Shown in pieces: positions 7,652 through 16,380 of a DNA stretch of 64,000 nt. A program made the position numbers and the translations under genes. The first letter of the stretch is position 1; each line of letters starts with the position of its first letter. The notes under the pieces are model-generated. The model was given only the letters and a program-made list of their open reading frames with translations. It ran no database searches and was not told where the DNA came from. Source of the DNA: an uncultured Oscillospiraceae bacterium (lineage in GTDB: Bacteria > Bacillota > Clostridia > Oscillospirales > Oscillospiraceae); NCBI GenBank assembly GCA_944386055.1, contig CALWZP010000003.1:62001-126000 (forward strand), given 5' to 3'.

Positions 7652-8752
7652 ATGAAAAAGACCCTTGCTCTCGTGCTGGCTCTGGCCATGTGCCTGGCGC
7701 TGCTCACTGCCTGCGGCGGCGGCGGTGGCGGCGGCACCGAGACCGGCAGCGGCGGAGAAGGCGGCGGCGGGACTGCCGCTGGCGAGGACATCACCCTGCG
7801 CTTCTCCGCCCACGACCCTGAGACCTCCGACATTATGATCGCGGCTCAGAACTACTTTGACCAGATCAACGAGGCCACCGACGGTCATGTGACCGTGGAG
7901 ATGCTGGCCTCCGGCGTGGTGGCCTCCGCCGCCACCGTGGGCGACATGGTCTCCTCCGGCGGCGTGGATATGGGCTGGGTGTATACCTCTTATTACCCCA
8001 CTCAGTTCACCCTGTCCGATGTCATCACCCTGCCCCTGCAGGGCTTCGGCGACAATGTGGCCGCCACCCAGATGCTGTGGGACCTGTACGAGAGCGTGCC
8101 TGAGATGGCCGCCCAGTGGGACAACGAGTACAAGGTGCTCCAGCTGTATGCCAACCCCCCCATGATCTTTGAGACCAAGGAGCTCATCTCCAGCGTGGAG
8201 GACCTCCACGGCCTGACCATCCGCTGCCCGTCCGGCGCCATCACCGATGTGCTGGCCGCCTGGGGCGCCTCCGGCGTGTCCATGCCCCCCAACGATGTGT
8301 ACGAGGCCATGGAGAAGAACAACATCGACGGCTACATCTTCGAGGTTGTGGGCACCTGCACCTTCTCCCTGCAGGAAGTGACCAACTACTACCTGGATAT
8401 GCCCCTGTACACCGGTCCCTTCGCCATCGCCATGAACTGGGATCGCTGGAACTCCCTGCCCGCCGAGTATCAGGAGGCCATTGACGCCATCTCCGGCCGC
8501 GACGCCTCCGTCGTCTCCGCCCAGGCCTTTGAGGACGCCATGAACGCCGGCATCGAGCAGATCATAGCTTCCAACGGCTCCAACGGTCAGCCCGGTGAGT
8601 TCATCACCCCCACTGACGAGGAGCTGGCTGGCTGGCAGGTCGCCGCCGACGAGTACGCCGCCCAGTGGTGCGAGACCATCACCGAGAGCACCGGCGTGGA
8701 CGGCGCCGCTTACCTGGCGCAGGCCCAGGAGTTCATCGCCCAGTACGAGTAA
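7652..8752 (+). CDS. dctP: TRAP transporter substrate-binding lipoprotein (DctP family)
   Basis: 366-residue extracytoplasmic solute receptor. Signal peptide MKKTLALVLALAMCLALLTAC with lipobox Cys at residue 21, then a Gly-rich linker, then the DctP fold (LRFSAHDPETSD; VDMGWVYTSYYP; DLHGLTIRCPSG; DVYEAMEKNNIDGY). It would deliver a substrate, typically a carboxylate, to the permease pair encoded downstream; the substrate cannot be told from sequence alone. A Shine-Dalgarno GAAGGAG precedes the ATG. It is first in the operon and separated from dctM by a 171-bp gap with a strong hairpin. Confidence 0.95.
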   Translation: MKKTLALVLALAMCLALLTACGGGGGGGTETGSGGEGGGGTAAGEDITLRFSAHDPETSDIMIAAQNYFDQINEATDGHVTVEMLASGVVASAATVGDMVSSGGVDMGWVYTSYYPTQFTLSDVITLPLQGFGDNVAATQMLWDLYESVPEMAAQWDNEYKVLQLYANPPMIFETKELISSVEDLHGLTIRCPSGAITDVLAAWGASGVSMPPNDVYEAMEKNNIDGYIFEVVGTCTFSLQEVTNYYLDMPLYTGPFAIAMNWDRWNSLPAEYQEAIDAISGRDASVVSAQAFEDAMNAGIEQIIASNGSNGQPGEFITPTDEELAGWQVAADEYAAQWCETITESTGVDGAAYLAQAQEFIAQYE

Positions 8753-8813
8753 TTCGTGCCGGAGGGTACGCTCCGCTTTCTCACTCCCCTGTGAGTAAAG
8801 AGATGCCGAAACC

Positions 8814-8847
8814 GCATCTCCCGACCGGAAAACCGGCCGGGAGATGC
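8814..8847 (+). terminator. Intercistronic hairpin between dctP and dctM
   Basis: GCATCTCCCG (8814-8823) pairs with CGGGAGATGC (8838-8847), with an inner CCGG-AAAA-CCGG. There is no U-run, so it is more likely an mRNA-stabilising or partial-attenuation hairpin that lets the receptor be made in excess over the permease than a full terminator. Confidence 0.5.
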
Positions 8848-8923
8848 GCGTTCCGGATGAGGTATACCTGCGGCGGGCAGCCGCCCGCCGCAAGCGCATA
8901 AGAGAAAGGATTGGTCTCCGCCT

Positions 8924-10231
8924 ATGCCAAACGGAATCACCGTCGCCATCATTGCCATCATCATTTTCCTGATCCTGATCTTCATGGGAATGAACATCGG
9001 CTTGGCGATGCTGCTGGTGGGCTTTGTTGGTTATATGTATATGATCAACTTCCAAGCCGCCCTGGGCGTGGTTCGCACCGCGCCGGTCGATACGGCGAGT
9101 AAATACTCGTATATCGTCATTCCCCTGTTTATCCTAATGGGTAACTTCGCATTCCACGCAGGACTATCAGACGCGCTGTATAACGCGGCGTCCAAGTGGC
9201 TGTCCCGGCTGCCGGGCTCCCTGGCCTGCGCCACCATCGCGGCCTGCGCCTGCTTCGGCGCGATCTGCGGCTCCACCGCCGCCACCGCCGCCACCATGGG
9301 CGCCATCGCCATGCCTGAGATGCGCTCCCGCGGCTACAACGACGCATTGTCAACAGGCTCGCTGGCGGTGGGCGGAACATTGGGTATCCTGATCCCGCCC
9401 TCCACGCCCATGATCATTTACGCCATTATTGCGGAATGCTCGATCGGCAAGCTGTTCTCCGCGGGTATTCTCCCCGGTATCATCCTTGCCTGTCTGTATA
9501 TTATCTTCATTGTCATCCGTGTGAAGATCCATCCCGACTGGGCGCCCCCGCCCACCAGCACCCCCTGGAGAGAGCGCTTTGCCTCCCTGAAGGGCCTGAT
9601 CGGCGTCGTGGTGCTGTTCGGCGTCACCCTGGGCGGTATGTTCGCCGGCCTGTTCTCCGTGAACCAGGCCTCCGCCATTGGCGCCTTCCTGGCCTTCCTG
9701 CTGATGATCGTCAACCGCAAGCTGACCTGGAAGAGCTTCTTCACCGCCATGAAGGACACCGTCACCACCACCGCCATGACCATGCTGATCATGATGGGCG
9801 CCATGGTGTTCTGCACCTTCCTGGCCGTCACCGGCCTGCCCAGCGCCATGGCGGACGCCATCGGCGGTCTGAATGTGTCCAGATATGTCATCCTGATCAT
9901 CATGACCGCCATCTACATGGTCCTGGGTATGTTCATGGACGGCATGGCCATGGTCATCCTCACCGTGCCCATCTTCCTCCCCGTGGTGGAGGCCCTGGGC
10001 TGGGATTCCATCTGGTTCGGCATCTACATCATCATCACCATGGAGATGGGCGCCATCTCTCCCCCGGTGGGCCTGAACCTGTTTGTCATCTACAAGACGG
10101 CAAAGGATGTTCCCCTGCACACGATATACAAGGGCTCTATACCATATATCGCGGTACAGTGGATTATGTGTATCATTATCGCGGTATTCCCGACGATCGT
10201 GACATTCGTGCCCAACTTTGTGGCAGGTTAG
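8924..10231 (+). CDS. dctM: TRAP transporter large permease (DctM family)
   Basis: 435 residues, about 12 hydrophobic segments, the sodium-coupled transport subunit of a TRAP system in the cytoplasmic membrane. Family segments seen: FILMGNFAFHAGLSD, CACFGAICGSTAATAATMG, GTLGILIPPSTPMIIYA, and near the end GAISPPVGLNLFV. Start ATG at 8924 (MPNGITVAII). It precedes the small permease by 16 bp. The gene order P-M-Q is unusual; P-Q-M or Q-M-P is more common. Confidence 0.96.
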   Translation: MPNGITVAIIAIIIFLILIFMGMNIGLAMLLVGFVGYMYMINFQAALGVVRTAPVDTASKYSYIVIPLFILMGNFAFHAGLSDALYNAASKWLSRLPGSLACATIAACACFGAICGSTAATAATMGAIAMPEMRSRGYNDALSTGSLAVGGTLGILIPPSTPMIIYAIIAECSIGKLFSAGILPGIILACLYIIFIVIRVKIHPDWAPPPTSTPWRERFASLKGLIGVVVLFGVTLGGMFAGLFSVNQASAIGAFLAFLLMIVNRKLTWKSFFTAMKDTVTTTAMTMLIMMGAMVFCTFLAVTGLPSAMADAIGGLNVSRYVILIIMTAIYMVLGMFMDGMAMVILTVPIFLPVVEALGWDSIWFGIYIIITMEMGAISPPVGLNLFVIYKTAKDVPLHTIYKGSIPYIAVQWIMCIIIAVFPTIVTFVPNFVAG

Positions 10232-10247
10232 TAGGAGGTGGCAGAAT

Positions 10248-10772
10248 ATGATTCAGAAAATCGACAAGGTATTTTACCGTATTTCCGCCGCCATCGGCTC
10301 CCTGAGCTATGTGGGCATTGTGGCCATGACCCTGCTGAACATCGTGGATGTCGTGCTGAACAAGGTGTTCGGCATGCCCATTCAGGGCGCCTATGAGCTC
10401 ACCGAGCGCCTGCTGATGTGCACCGTGTTTGCCTCTCTGGCCTATGGCCAGGCGTGCAAGTCCCATATCAACACCACTCTGGTGATCACCCACTTCCCCC
10501 GGGTGCTGAAGTTCCTGGTGTTCGGCGTGATGCAGGCCCTGGCCACTCTGGCGGCCATCCTGTGGACCTATGGCGCCTGGATCCAGATCTTCGAGTCCAT
10601 CCGCACCAACACCGTTACCGCGGTGCTGAAGATCCCCCTGTATCCCTTCTATGCGTTTGAGTTCGTCACCATGATTGCGTTCAGCCTGATGCTGCTCTGG
10701 GACACCATCATCATCTTCCTGGCGATCAAAAACGACTGGTGCGCGGACCATGTCACCGGCTCCTGGGCCTGA
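10248..10772 (+). CDS. dctQ: TRAP transporter small permease (DctQ family)
   Basis: 174 residues, four predicted membrane segments; the small integral partner of DctM. Start chosen at 10248 (MIQKIDKVFY) because AGGAGGTGG lies 6-14 bp upstream; a longer in-frame start at 10218 overlaps dctM. Typical features include the ADVVLNKV-like first helix region (NIVDVVLNKVFG) and the GAYELTERLLM segment. Last gene of the operon. Confidence 0.93.
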   Translation: MIQKIDKVFYRISAAIGSLSYVGIVAMTLLNIVDVVLNKVFGMPIQGAYELTERLLMCTVFASLAYGQACKSHINTTLVITHFPRVLKFLVFGVMQALATLAAILWTYGAWIQIFESIRTNTVTAVLKIPLYPFYAFEFVTMIAFSLMLLWDTIIIFLAIKNDWCADHVTGSWA

Positions 10773-10810
10773 CCCAAGATCCGATTCCGCGCAGGACCGC
10801 ACAGAACGAA

Positions 10811-10848
10811 CCGGCGGCCGGCCCTTTGGGCCGGCCGCCGGTCTATAT
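10811..10848 (+). terminator. Terminator of the TRAP operon
   Basis: Perfect GC-rich hairpin: arms 10811-10824 and 10828-10841 around TTT, followed by GTCTATATTTTTC. Confidence 0.8.
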
Positions 10849-10887
10849 TTTTCTCGCGCCCCGTCTGCAAAATTCCAACCGGCCCCG

Positions 10888-10936
10888 TGCCAAAGAAAGG
10901 CAGGACATCCACAGGATGTCCTGCCTTTCTTTGGCA
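10888..10936 (-). terminator. Perfect palindrome overlapping the tRNA-Arg CCA end
   Basis: 23-bp perfect arms (10914-10936 and 10888-10910) around a 3-base loop. The first arm, read on the minus strand, begins with TGCCA of the tRNA 3' end. The core is GGACATCC, and the distal arm ends in TTTCTTTGGCA. It likely terminates the tRNA transcript; the same architecture follows the other two tRNA genes of the window. Confidence 0.8.
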
Positions 10937-11008
10937 CCCCTGACCAGACTCTAACTGGTGGCCTACCGCTTAGGAGGCGGTCGCTCTATACAACTGAGCT
11001 ACAGGGGC
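10932..11008 (-). tRNA. tRNA-Arg (anticodon CCT)
   Basis: 77-nt cloverleaf on the minus strand: acceptor GCCCCTG pairing with CAGGGGT (one G-U), D-arm TAGCTCAGTTGTATAGAGC, anticodon arm ACCGC-CTCCTAA-GCGGT with anticodon CCT (reads AGG), T-arm ending GGTCAGGGG. Discriminator G and an encoded CCA (10932-10934). Confidence 0.95.
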
Positions 11009-11040
11009 ATATGGAGGGGCGGCTCCGCCCGGAGAACTCT

Positions 11041-11070
11041 ATTGTACCCAACGGAGGGCGGCGCTGTCAA
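11041..11070 (-). promoter_or_regulatory. Promoter of tRNA-Arg
   Basis: TTGACA (11065-11070), 18-bp spacer, TACAAT (11041-11046) on the minus strand, 33 bp before the tRNA. Confidence 0.8.
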
Positions 11071-11170
11071 GGCCTGTGGGGCAGAAAGAGGGCGGAAGGA
11101 CCCCGTGCCGCGCTTCCGGCGGCGAAAGAGAGGGGCGGAAGGGATGGAAAATTCATATTTTCACGGTGGT

Positions 11171-11195
11171 TTCCCCATGGGGAATATGCTATGAT
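11171..11195 (+). promoter_or_regulatory. Extended -10 promoter with abutting palindrome
   Basis: TGCTATGAT (11187-11195) matches an extended -10. No good -35 is present; in its place is the perfect 14-bp palindrome TTCCCCATGGGGAA (11171-11184), an operator or activator-site candidate for the downstream membrane-protein gene. Confidence 0.4.
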
Positions 11196-11268
11196 AAACT
11201 TTATCAAACCGCGGCAGGACGCAGAGACCGCAGGCGGATTGAAGACCGAATAGGACGGAGTGTGAACC

Positions 11269-12432
11269 ATGGAGGGAAAGGAACTGACCTGGGGACAGCG
11301 GGGCCGGCTGTGGCTTCGGCTGGGCATCCGCCTGGTGGGGGCGGTGATCGCAGTGGCCCTGGTGGTCACGGTGCTGCCCCCGCTGCTGTCCCTGTTCATG
11401 CCGTTCGTGCTGGCGCTGGTGGTGGCGTGGCTGCTCAACCCGCTGGTGCGGCTGCTTCATCAGCGGCTGGGGGTATCCCGAAAGATCACCTCCCTGCTGC
11501 TGATTCTGCTGCTGTTCTGCCTGGTGGGGGGCGCTCTGGGCTATTTCATCTACGCCGTGGCGGGGGAGCTGCTCTCCCTGGCCAACAACTGGCAGGAGAT
11601 CTGGGACGGGCTGACCGCCATGGGAGAGCAGGCGCTGCAGGCTCTGGCTCCCCTCACCGGCACGATCCCCCTGCCCCTGGCAGATTGGGCGGACCGGGCG
11701 TTGGAGAGCCTGTCCGGCTGGCTGGAGGCGGTGATCCCTGCCGCTCTGACCGGGCTGGCCAGCGGGGCGGGAGCCCTGGCCATGCAGGTCCCCACCTTCG
11801 TCATCGGGCTGATCGTGTTCATCATGGCCTCCTATTTCATCACCGCGGATTACCCGCACCTGCGCTATCAGGTGTCCCGGCTGTTCGGCGGACGGGCGCG
11901 GCTGCGGCTGGCTGACCTGAAAGCCATTGTCTCCAATGCGTTCGGCGGCTATCTGCGGGCGGAGTTTTTCCTCTCTGTCGGGGTGTTTTTCATCCTGCTG
12001 GTGGGCTTCGCACTCATCGGGCAGAGCTACGCCCTGCTCATCGCCCTGCTGCTGGCGGTGATGGATTTCATCCCCATCATCGGCGCCGGCACCGTGATGG
12101 TGCCCTGGGCGGTGATCGCGCTGATCACCGGCGACCCGGGGCAGGCGGTGGAGCTGATGGTGATCTGGGGGATCATCTGCCTGTTCCGCCGGGTGGGGGA
12201 GCCCAAATTTGTGGGCACCCAGACGGGGCTCTCCCCCATCCTCTCCCTGGTGTGTATTTATGTGGGTATGCGCATCGCGGGGGTGCTGGGGATGATCCTG
12301 GGGCCCATCCTGTGTCTGGTGGTCATCGGAGTGGGCCGATCCGGCTTTTTCGACGGGCTGGCGGCGGATGTGCGCCTGGCGGCGGCGGACCTTCTGGCCA
12401 TCCTGAGAGACCGGGAGGAGCGGCCGGAATAA
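11269..12432 (+). CDS. AI-2E family / YtvI-like membrane protein
   Basis: 387 residues with seven to eight hydrophobic segments, of the AI-2E transporter (PerM/YtvI) family. The N-terminal RLGIRLVGAVIAVALVV helix and ALVVAWLLNPLVRLLHQRLGVSRKIT are typical of the sporulation protein YtvI. The C-terminal half has the family segment LLLAVMDFIPIIGAGTVMVPWAV and FVGTQTGLSPILSLVCIYVG. The cellular role is uncertain; YtvI is an integral membrane protein of sporulating Firmicutes. Single-gene unit between tRNA-Arg (opposite strand) and the HtrA gene. Confidence 0.88.
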   Translation: MEGKELTWGQRGRLWLRLGIRLVGAVIAVALVVTVLPPLLSLFMPFVLALVVAWLLNPLVRLLHQRLGVSRKITSLLLILLLFCLVGGALGYFIYAVAGELLSLANNWQEIWDGLTAMGEQALQALAPLTGTIPLPLADWADRALESLSGWLEAVIPAALTGLASGAGALAMQVPTFVIGLIVFIMASYFITADYPHLRYQVSRLFGGRARLRLADLKAIVSNAFGGYLRAEFFLSVGVFFILLVGFALIGQSYALLIALLLAVMDFIPIIGAGTVMVPWAVIALITGDPGQAVELMVIWGIICLFRRVGEPKFVGTQTGLSPILSLVCIYVGMRIAGVLGMILGPILCLVVIGVGRSGFFDGLAADVRLAAADLLAILRDREERPE

Positions 12433-12534
12433 TTCAAAAAAAGTGTGTTTTTTCTTCATGAAAAGGACATAAATCTTCGGTAAGCTTAAGCTGTTCTCAG
12501 GAGAGATACCAGAGACCCGGAGGAGGAATAAACC

Positions 12535-13884
12535 ATGAGCGACTTTATCCATGATCAGAATGAGTTTGATTCTTACCATAGTGAATCCGTCGGCCAGCCC
12601 GGCCCCATGGCGGAGTTCAGCGGCGTCCCGGGCGGAAGCGCGGGCTTTGTCCCGCCGGAGCCGCCCCGGAAAAAGGGGCGCCGGGGCATGAAGGTGGTGG
12701 CGCTGCTGCTGGCCTGCGTCATCGTGGGCGGCGGCGCCGGCGTGGGCGGCGCGGCCCTGTACGGAAATCTGTCCGGCGGGCAGGGCGGCACCACCATCTA
12801 CGAGGCCGACACCCCCCTGTCGGCGGTGACCCTGTCCAATGTGCCCAGCAGCGATCCCATGACCCCCGCGGAGATCTACGCCGCCAATGTGAACGCCACC
12901 GTGGGCATCACGGTGGATGTGGTGACCACCAACTGGTGGGGGATGACCACCTCCGGCGCGGCGGCCGGCTCCGGCTTCGTCATCACTCAGGACGGATACA
13001 TCGTCACCAACTACCATGTCATCGATGTCCAGGGCGCCCAGACCATCACGGTGGCGATGTATGACGGGACCACCTATCCCGCCACGGTGGTGGGTTATGA
13101 CGAGGACCACGACCTGGCGGTGCTGAAGATCGAGGCCACCGGCCTGCAGACCGTGGTGCTGGGCGACTCCGATTCCCTGGTGGTGGGGGACAGCGTGGCC
13201 GCCATCGGCAACCCCCTGGGAGAGCTGACCTTCTCCCTGACCACCGGCGTCATCAGCGCGCTGGACCGCTCCGTCACCCTCAGCAGCGGCGTGGTCATGG
13301 ACCTGATGCAGACCGACTGCGCCATCAACTCGGGCAACTCCGGCGGCCCGCTGTTCAACCAATACGGCGAGGTGGTGGGCATTACCAACGCCAAGTACTC
13401 CAGCAGCAGCAACTCTGAGGCGTCCATCGACAACATCGGCTTCGCCATTCCCATCAACCAGGTGAAGGACCTGATCACCCAGCTCATCGAGACCGGCGAG
13501 ATCGTCCAGCCCTATCTGGGCGTGGGAGTGCGCACCGTCAGCACCGAGGGGCAGCAGTACGGCGTCCCCGCCGGGGCCTATGTGGCCTCGGTGGAGGAGG
13601 GCGGCCCCGCCGACCAGGCCGGGGTGCAGGTGGGCGATGTGATCACCGCCCTGAACGGCGAGGCGGTGGAGACCCAGCAGGAGCTCACCTCTCTGAAAAA
13701 CCGTTATCAGCCCGGGGACACCGTGACCCTGACCCTCTACCGGGACGGGGAGGAGCTGGAGGTGTCGGTGGTGCTGGGCACCACGCCGGAGGAGACGCAG
13801 CCGGCGGTGCAGCCCTCCGCCTCCATCCAGCAGGACAACGGGTATAACGGATACAACGGCTGGCCCTTTGGATTTGGGTACTGA
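12535..13884 (+). CDS. HtrA/DegP-like membrane-anchored serine protease
   Basis: 449 residues: cytoplasmic N-terminus (about 52 residues), one membrane helix (residues 53-76), extracellular trypsin-like protease domain, one PDZ domain (about 330-420) and an Asn/Gly/Tyr-rich tail. The catalytic triad is visible as His161 (TNYHVID), Asp193 (DHDLAVLK) and Ser269 (GNSGGPL). It degrades or refolds damaged exported proteins under envelope stress. Shine-Dalgarno GGAGGAA 6 bp before the ATG. No clear sigma-A promoter was found in the 100 bp upstream. Confidence 0.96.
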   Translation: MSDFIHDQNEFDSYHSESVGQPGPMAEFSGVPGGSAGFVPPEPPRKKGRRGMKVVALLLACVIVGGGAGVGGAALYGNLSGGQGGTTIYEADTPLSAVTLSNVPSSDPMTPAEIYAANVNATVGITVDVVTTNWWGMTTSGAAAGSGFVITQDGYIVTNYHVIDVQGAQTITVAMYDGTTYPATVVGYDEDHDLAVLKIEATGLQTVVLGDSDSLVVGDSVAAIGNPLGELTFSLTTGVISALDRSVTLSSGVVMDLMQTDCAINSGNSGGPLFNQYGEVVGITNAKYSSSSNSEASIDNIGFAIPINQVKDLITQLIETGEIVQPYLGVGVRTVSTEGQQYGVPAGAYVASVEEGGPADQAGVQVGDVITALNGEAVETQQELTSLKNRYQPGDTVTLTLYRDGEELEVSVVLGTTPEETQPAVQPSASIQQDNGYNGYNGWPFGFGY

Positions 13885-13906
13885 AGCCGATCAAAATAGA
13901 TAGAAA

Positions 13907-13945
13907 GCGGACCCGGAGCGCACTGCGCTCCGGGTCCGCTGCGTT
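13907..13945. terminator. Bidirectional terminator between htrA-like and AEC genes
   Basis: 16-bp perfect arms (13907-13922 and 13924-13939) with a single-base loop, followed by TGCGTTTT. It serves the rightward protease gene and possibly the convergent AEC gene. Confidence 0.75.
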
Positions 13946-13951
13946 TTGCCG

Positions 13952-14872
13952 CTATCCGGCCAGAAAGCGCGCCGCCACGGCGAAGAGCGGAAGGGTGAGG
14001 ATGGACAGCAGGGTGGACAGGGCCACCAGCTGGGCCGCTGCGGCGGTGTTGCGGCCGAACTGCTCGGCGAAGATGCTGGTGACTCCGGCGGAGGGGGCGG
14101 CGGAGAGGATCACCACCGCAGTGTACAGCAGGGGGTCCAGATGGAAGGGCAGCAGCACCACCGCCATCAGGGCGGGGAGGAGGGCCAGGCGCAGGAGGGA
14201 GGCCTCGAACAGGCGGTGCTTGCGGAAGGTCTCCCGGATGTTGGCGTGGGCCATCTGGCTGCCGATGACCAGCATGGCCAGGGGGGTGTTCATGTCCGCC
14301 AGAAAGGACACCGCGCTGTTCACCGCCCCGGGCAGGCGCAGGCCGGAAAACAGCAGGACCAGGCCGATGGCGATGGAGATGGTGCCCGGGTTCACCAGCA
14401 GGCTGCGCGCGCTGGCCTTTCCGCCCATAAGGGTGATGCCGTAGCTCCACTGCAGCAGGTTGAACACGATGGTGGACACCGCCGCGAAGATCAGCGCGTC
14501 CGGCCCGGCCACCGCCTCCACCAGGGGAAAGCCCATAAAGCCGGTGTTGGCGAAGATGATGCCGAACTGAAGCACCGGCCGGGTGTCGGCGTCCCGGCTG
14601 GGGAACATGAAGTGGGCGATGGGGATGAAGATGAGATAGCTGGCCAGGAAGGCCAGCAGCGCCTCCCCCAGCAAAATCAGCAGAGAGGGGGTGAGCTCCA
14701 CCTGGAGGGTCTCCACCACCAGGCAGGGGGCGATGACATATAACAGAAGGAAGGACATCTGCCCCCGGGTGTGGGCGGAGATCTTCCCCAGCTTGGTGAG
14801 GAGGAACCCCACTCCCATCAGCAGGAACAGGGTGCCCACCTGTCCGGTGACCACCAGAAAATCTTCCAGCAT
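13952..14872 (-). CDS. AEC (auxin efflux carrier) family transporter
   Basis: 306 residues with about ten hydrophobic segments, family PF03547-type permease for small organic anions. Seen: IIFANTGFMGFPLVEAV (conserved central helix), NPGTISIAIGLVL, and the second inverted half SAAPSAGVTSIFAEQFG. Start set at 14870-14872 (MLEDFLVVTG) with GGAGGAG upstream; a 12-residue longer frame exists but lacks a ribosome site. Substrate unknown. It has its own promoter preceded by an inverted repeat. Confidence 0.92.
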   Translation of the reverse strand: MLEDFLVVTGQVGTLFLLMGVGFLLTKLGKISAHTRGQMSFLLLYVIAPCLVVETLQVELTPSLLILLGEALLAFLASYLIFIPIAHFMFPSRDADTRPVLQFGIIFANTGFMGFPLVEAVAGPDALIFAAVSTIVFNLLQWSYGITLMGGKASARSLLVNPGTISIAIGLVLLFSGLRLPGAVNSAVSFLADMNTPLAMLVIGSQMAHANIRETFRKHRLFEASLLRLALLPALMAVVLLPFHLDPLLYTAVVILSAAPSAGVTSIFAEQFGRNTAAAAQLVALSTLLSILTLPLFAVAARFLAG

Positions 14873-14916
14873 CGCGCTCTCTCCTCCCCCGGGCTGCGGC
14901 CCGCGCAACAGGGACC

Positions 14917-14945
14917 ATTATACTCCTGACCGTCGGCGCAGGCAA
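14917..14945 (-). promoter_or_regulatory. Promoter of the AEC transporter gene
   Basis: TTGCCT (14940-14945), 17-bp spacer, TATAAT (14917-14922) on the minus strand. Confidence 0.75.
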
Positions 14946-14961
14946 GGCCGAGGAGAGAAAA

Positions 14962-14979
14962 ATTAGAATAAATTCTAAT
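14962..14979. promoter_or_regulatory. Inverted repeat ATTAGAAT/ATTCTAAT upstream of AEC promoter
   Basis: Perfect 8-bp arms (14962-14969 and 14972-14979) separated by AA, starting 17 bp upstream of the -35. It sits in an AT-rich island. Activator or repressor site candidate; no adjacent regulator gene. Confidence 0.45.
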
Positions 14980-15009
14980 ATTTTTCGAAAAACTGGACGA
15001 ATGCGCGCC

Positions 15010-15054
15010 AAAAACCGGGGCCGCAGGCGGAATATCTGCCGCCTGCGGCCCCGG
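15010..15054 (-). terminator. Terminator of the 15121 gene
   Basis: 16-bp perfect arms (15015-15030 and 15039-15054) with TTTTTGG following on the minus strand. Confidence 0.8.
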
Positions 15055-15120
15055 AATTTATGTCAGGCCGTCCAGGACCCACGGCCATCGGCGAGCGGGC
15101 TGCCGGAGCGGGGCCCGGAG

Positions 15121-16194
15121 TCACTCCTCCGACAGCAGCTGGACGAGGGCTTCGCTTCGCTGCAGCCAGTACTGTTCGCCGTCATAGATTAGCACCCACA
15201 CGGCGTCTGCCCCGGGGGCCATCGGCGAGAGATCGACCAGCTCGCCCGGCTGGCGTGTCTCCCCCTCCGGCTGGTAAATATATCCCGTCCAGGCTGCCTG
15301 GACCTCTGGGGTCAGGCACCACATATCCTCCCCCAGCAGAGGGTACTCCTGCCGGAGCTGGTACAGCCCCCAGAACTGCCGCCCCTCCGCCATGGCCTCC
15401 AGGGCCGCCCGGTCCAGCAGCTCCTGCTCCCCCACGGCATAGGCGTCGATCCGGAAGTCACAGTCCTCCCGCCACTGGCCGTAATACTCCAGCAGTTCCT
15501 CCAGCAGCAGGACGGCGGCCTCCTCCGGCGGCATCCCCTCCCCGTCGGTGAGCACGAAAGCCAGATCGCTGGAGAGGGGATCGTCACAGGCGGGGTCGAG
15601 CTCCGCCGCCCGGGCGGACAGCTCCCCGGTGAACAGGGCCGCCGGATCCAGCGCAGCATAGGCGCCCCGGTCCGCCCATCCCCCCGCATCGGAGAAGGCC
15701 AGCTCCGCCAGTGCCGCCGGGTCGCTCTCCGCCGCGAAGGCGGGGTCGGCCACATCCCCGTAGAGCACATCCCTGTCCTCCCGGGTCACCGCCACCCGGA
15801 TGGTCTGCCCGCCGTCCCAGGTGAGCTGTACCTGGGTGCAGACCTCCGGCGCCAGGGGGGTGTAGAAGATGTCGATGTACTCCCGGCTGTCCAGGCGCAC
15901 CTCCCCCATCTCGGCGCAGTTGGGGAGATGGGGCGCCAGCACCGCCCCGTCATACACCGCGGCGTTCCCCTGGGACTCGCCGCCGGCGGGGGAGACCCGG
16001 TACCGGTCCAGCGTGGCCTCCATCATCAGGGCCGGCAGGTCTGTCCCCTGGGCAAAGAGGAACTGATCGTAATAGCCGCTCTCCACCGTGGGCTCCACAT
16101 CCACCCCGACGCGCCACATCGTCCACCCGATGAGCGCCGCGGCGATCACCACCGCGGTGACCCCGGCGAGGAGCGCGCCTCTTTTCTTCGTCAT
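15121..16194 (-). CDS. Unknown single-pass membrane-anchored protein
   Basis: 357 residues. Start at 16192-16194 (MTKKRGALLAG) with GGGAGGAGAAGA upstream; the frame extends further 5' only through sequence that contains the promoter. A positively charged start is followed by one membrane helix (residues 6-25), then a large acidic extracellular domain rich in Glu, Asp, Trp and Tyr. No family recognised and no catalytic motif evident. Monocistronic, with its own promoter and terminator. The domain contains segments such as TVESGYYDQFLFAQG and LLEELLEYYGQWREDC. Confidence 0.8.
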   Translation of the reverse strand: MTKKRGALLAGVTAVVIAAALIGWTMWRVGVDVEPTVESGYYDQFLFAQGTDLPALMMEATLDRYRVSPAGGESQGNAAVYDGAVLAPHLPNCAEMGEVRLDSREYIDIFYTPLAPEVCTQVQLTWDGGQTIRVAVTREDRDVLYGDVADPAFAAESDPAALAELAFSDAGGWADRGAYAALDPAALFTGELSARAAELDPACDDPLSSDLAFVLTDGEGMPPEEAAVLLLEELLEYYGQWREDCDFRIDAYAVGEQELLDRAALEAMAEGRQFWGLYQLRQEYPLLGEDMWCLTPEVQAAWTGYIYQPEGETRQPGELVDLSPMAPGADAVWVLIYDGEQYWLQRSEALVQLLSEE

Positions 16195-16260
16195 CTCTGT
16201 CTTCTCCTCCCTTCTGCCGCCGCTTCGGCGGCCTGCACAGGTGTATGGTACTTTAAACAT

Positions 16261-16289
16261 ATCATACCATATCTGAAGAAAAGTGTCAC
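16261..16289 (-). promoter_or_regulatory. Promoter of the 15121 gene
   Basis: GTGACA (16284-16289), 17-bp spacer, TATGAT (16261-16266) on the minus strand. The leader has a GCCGCCG/CGGCGGC hairpin near 16216-16232. Confidence 0.65.
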
Positions 16290-16380
16290 CCCACTTTGAC
16301 AGATTTCTCCAAAAGAAAACGAAGAGGCGGGACGAGACCTGGGACCAGCCGAAGGTGCGGCGGCAGGCCATGGGGGAAAG

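Noticed and set aside
11161-13362. 733-codon open frame on the minus strand
   Set aside because: Antisense shadow of the YtvI-like and HtrA-like genes; His/Gln/Gly-rich, no motif, no ribosome site.
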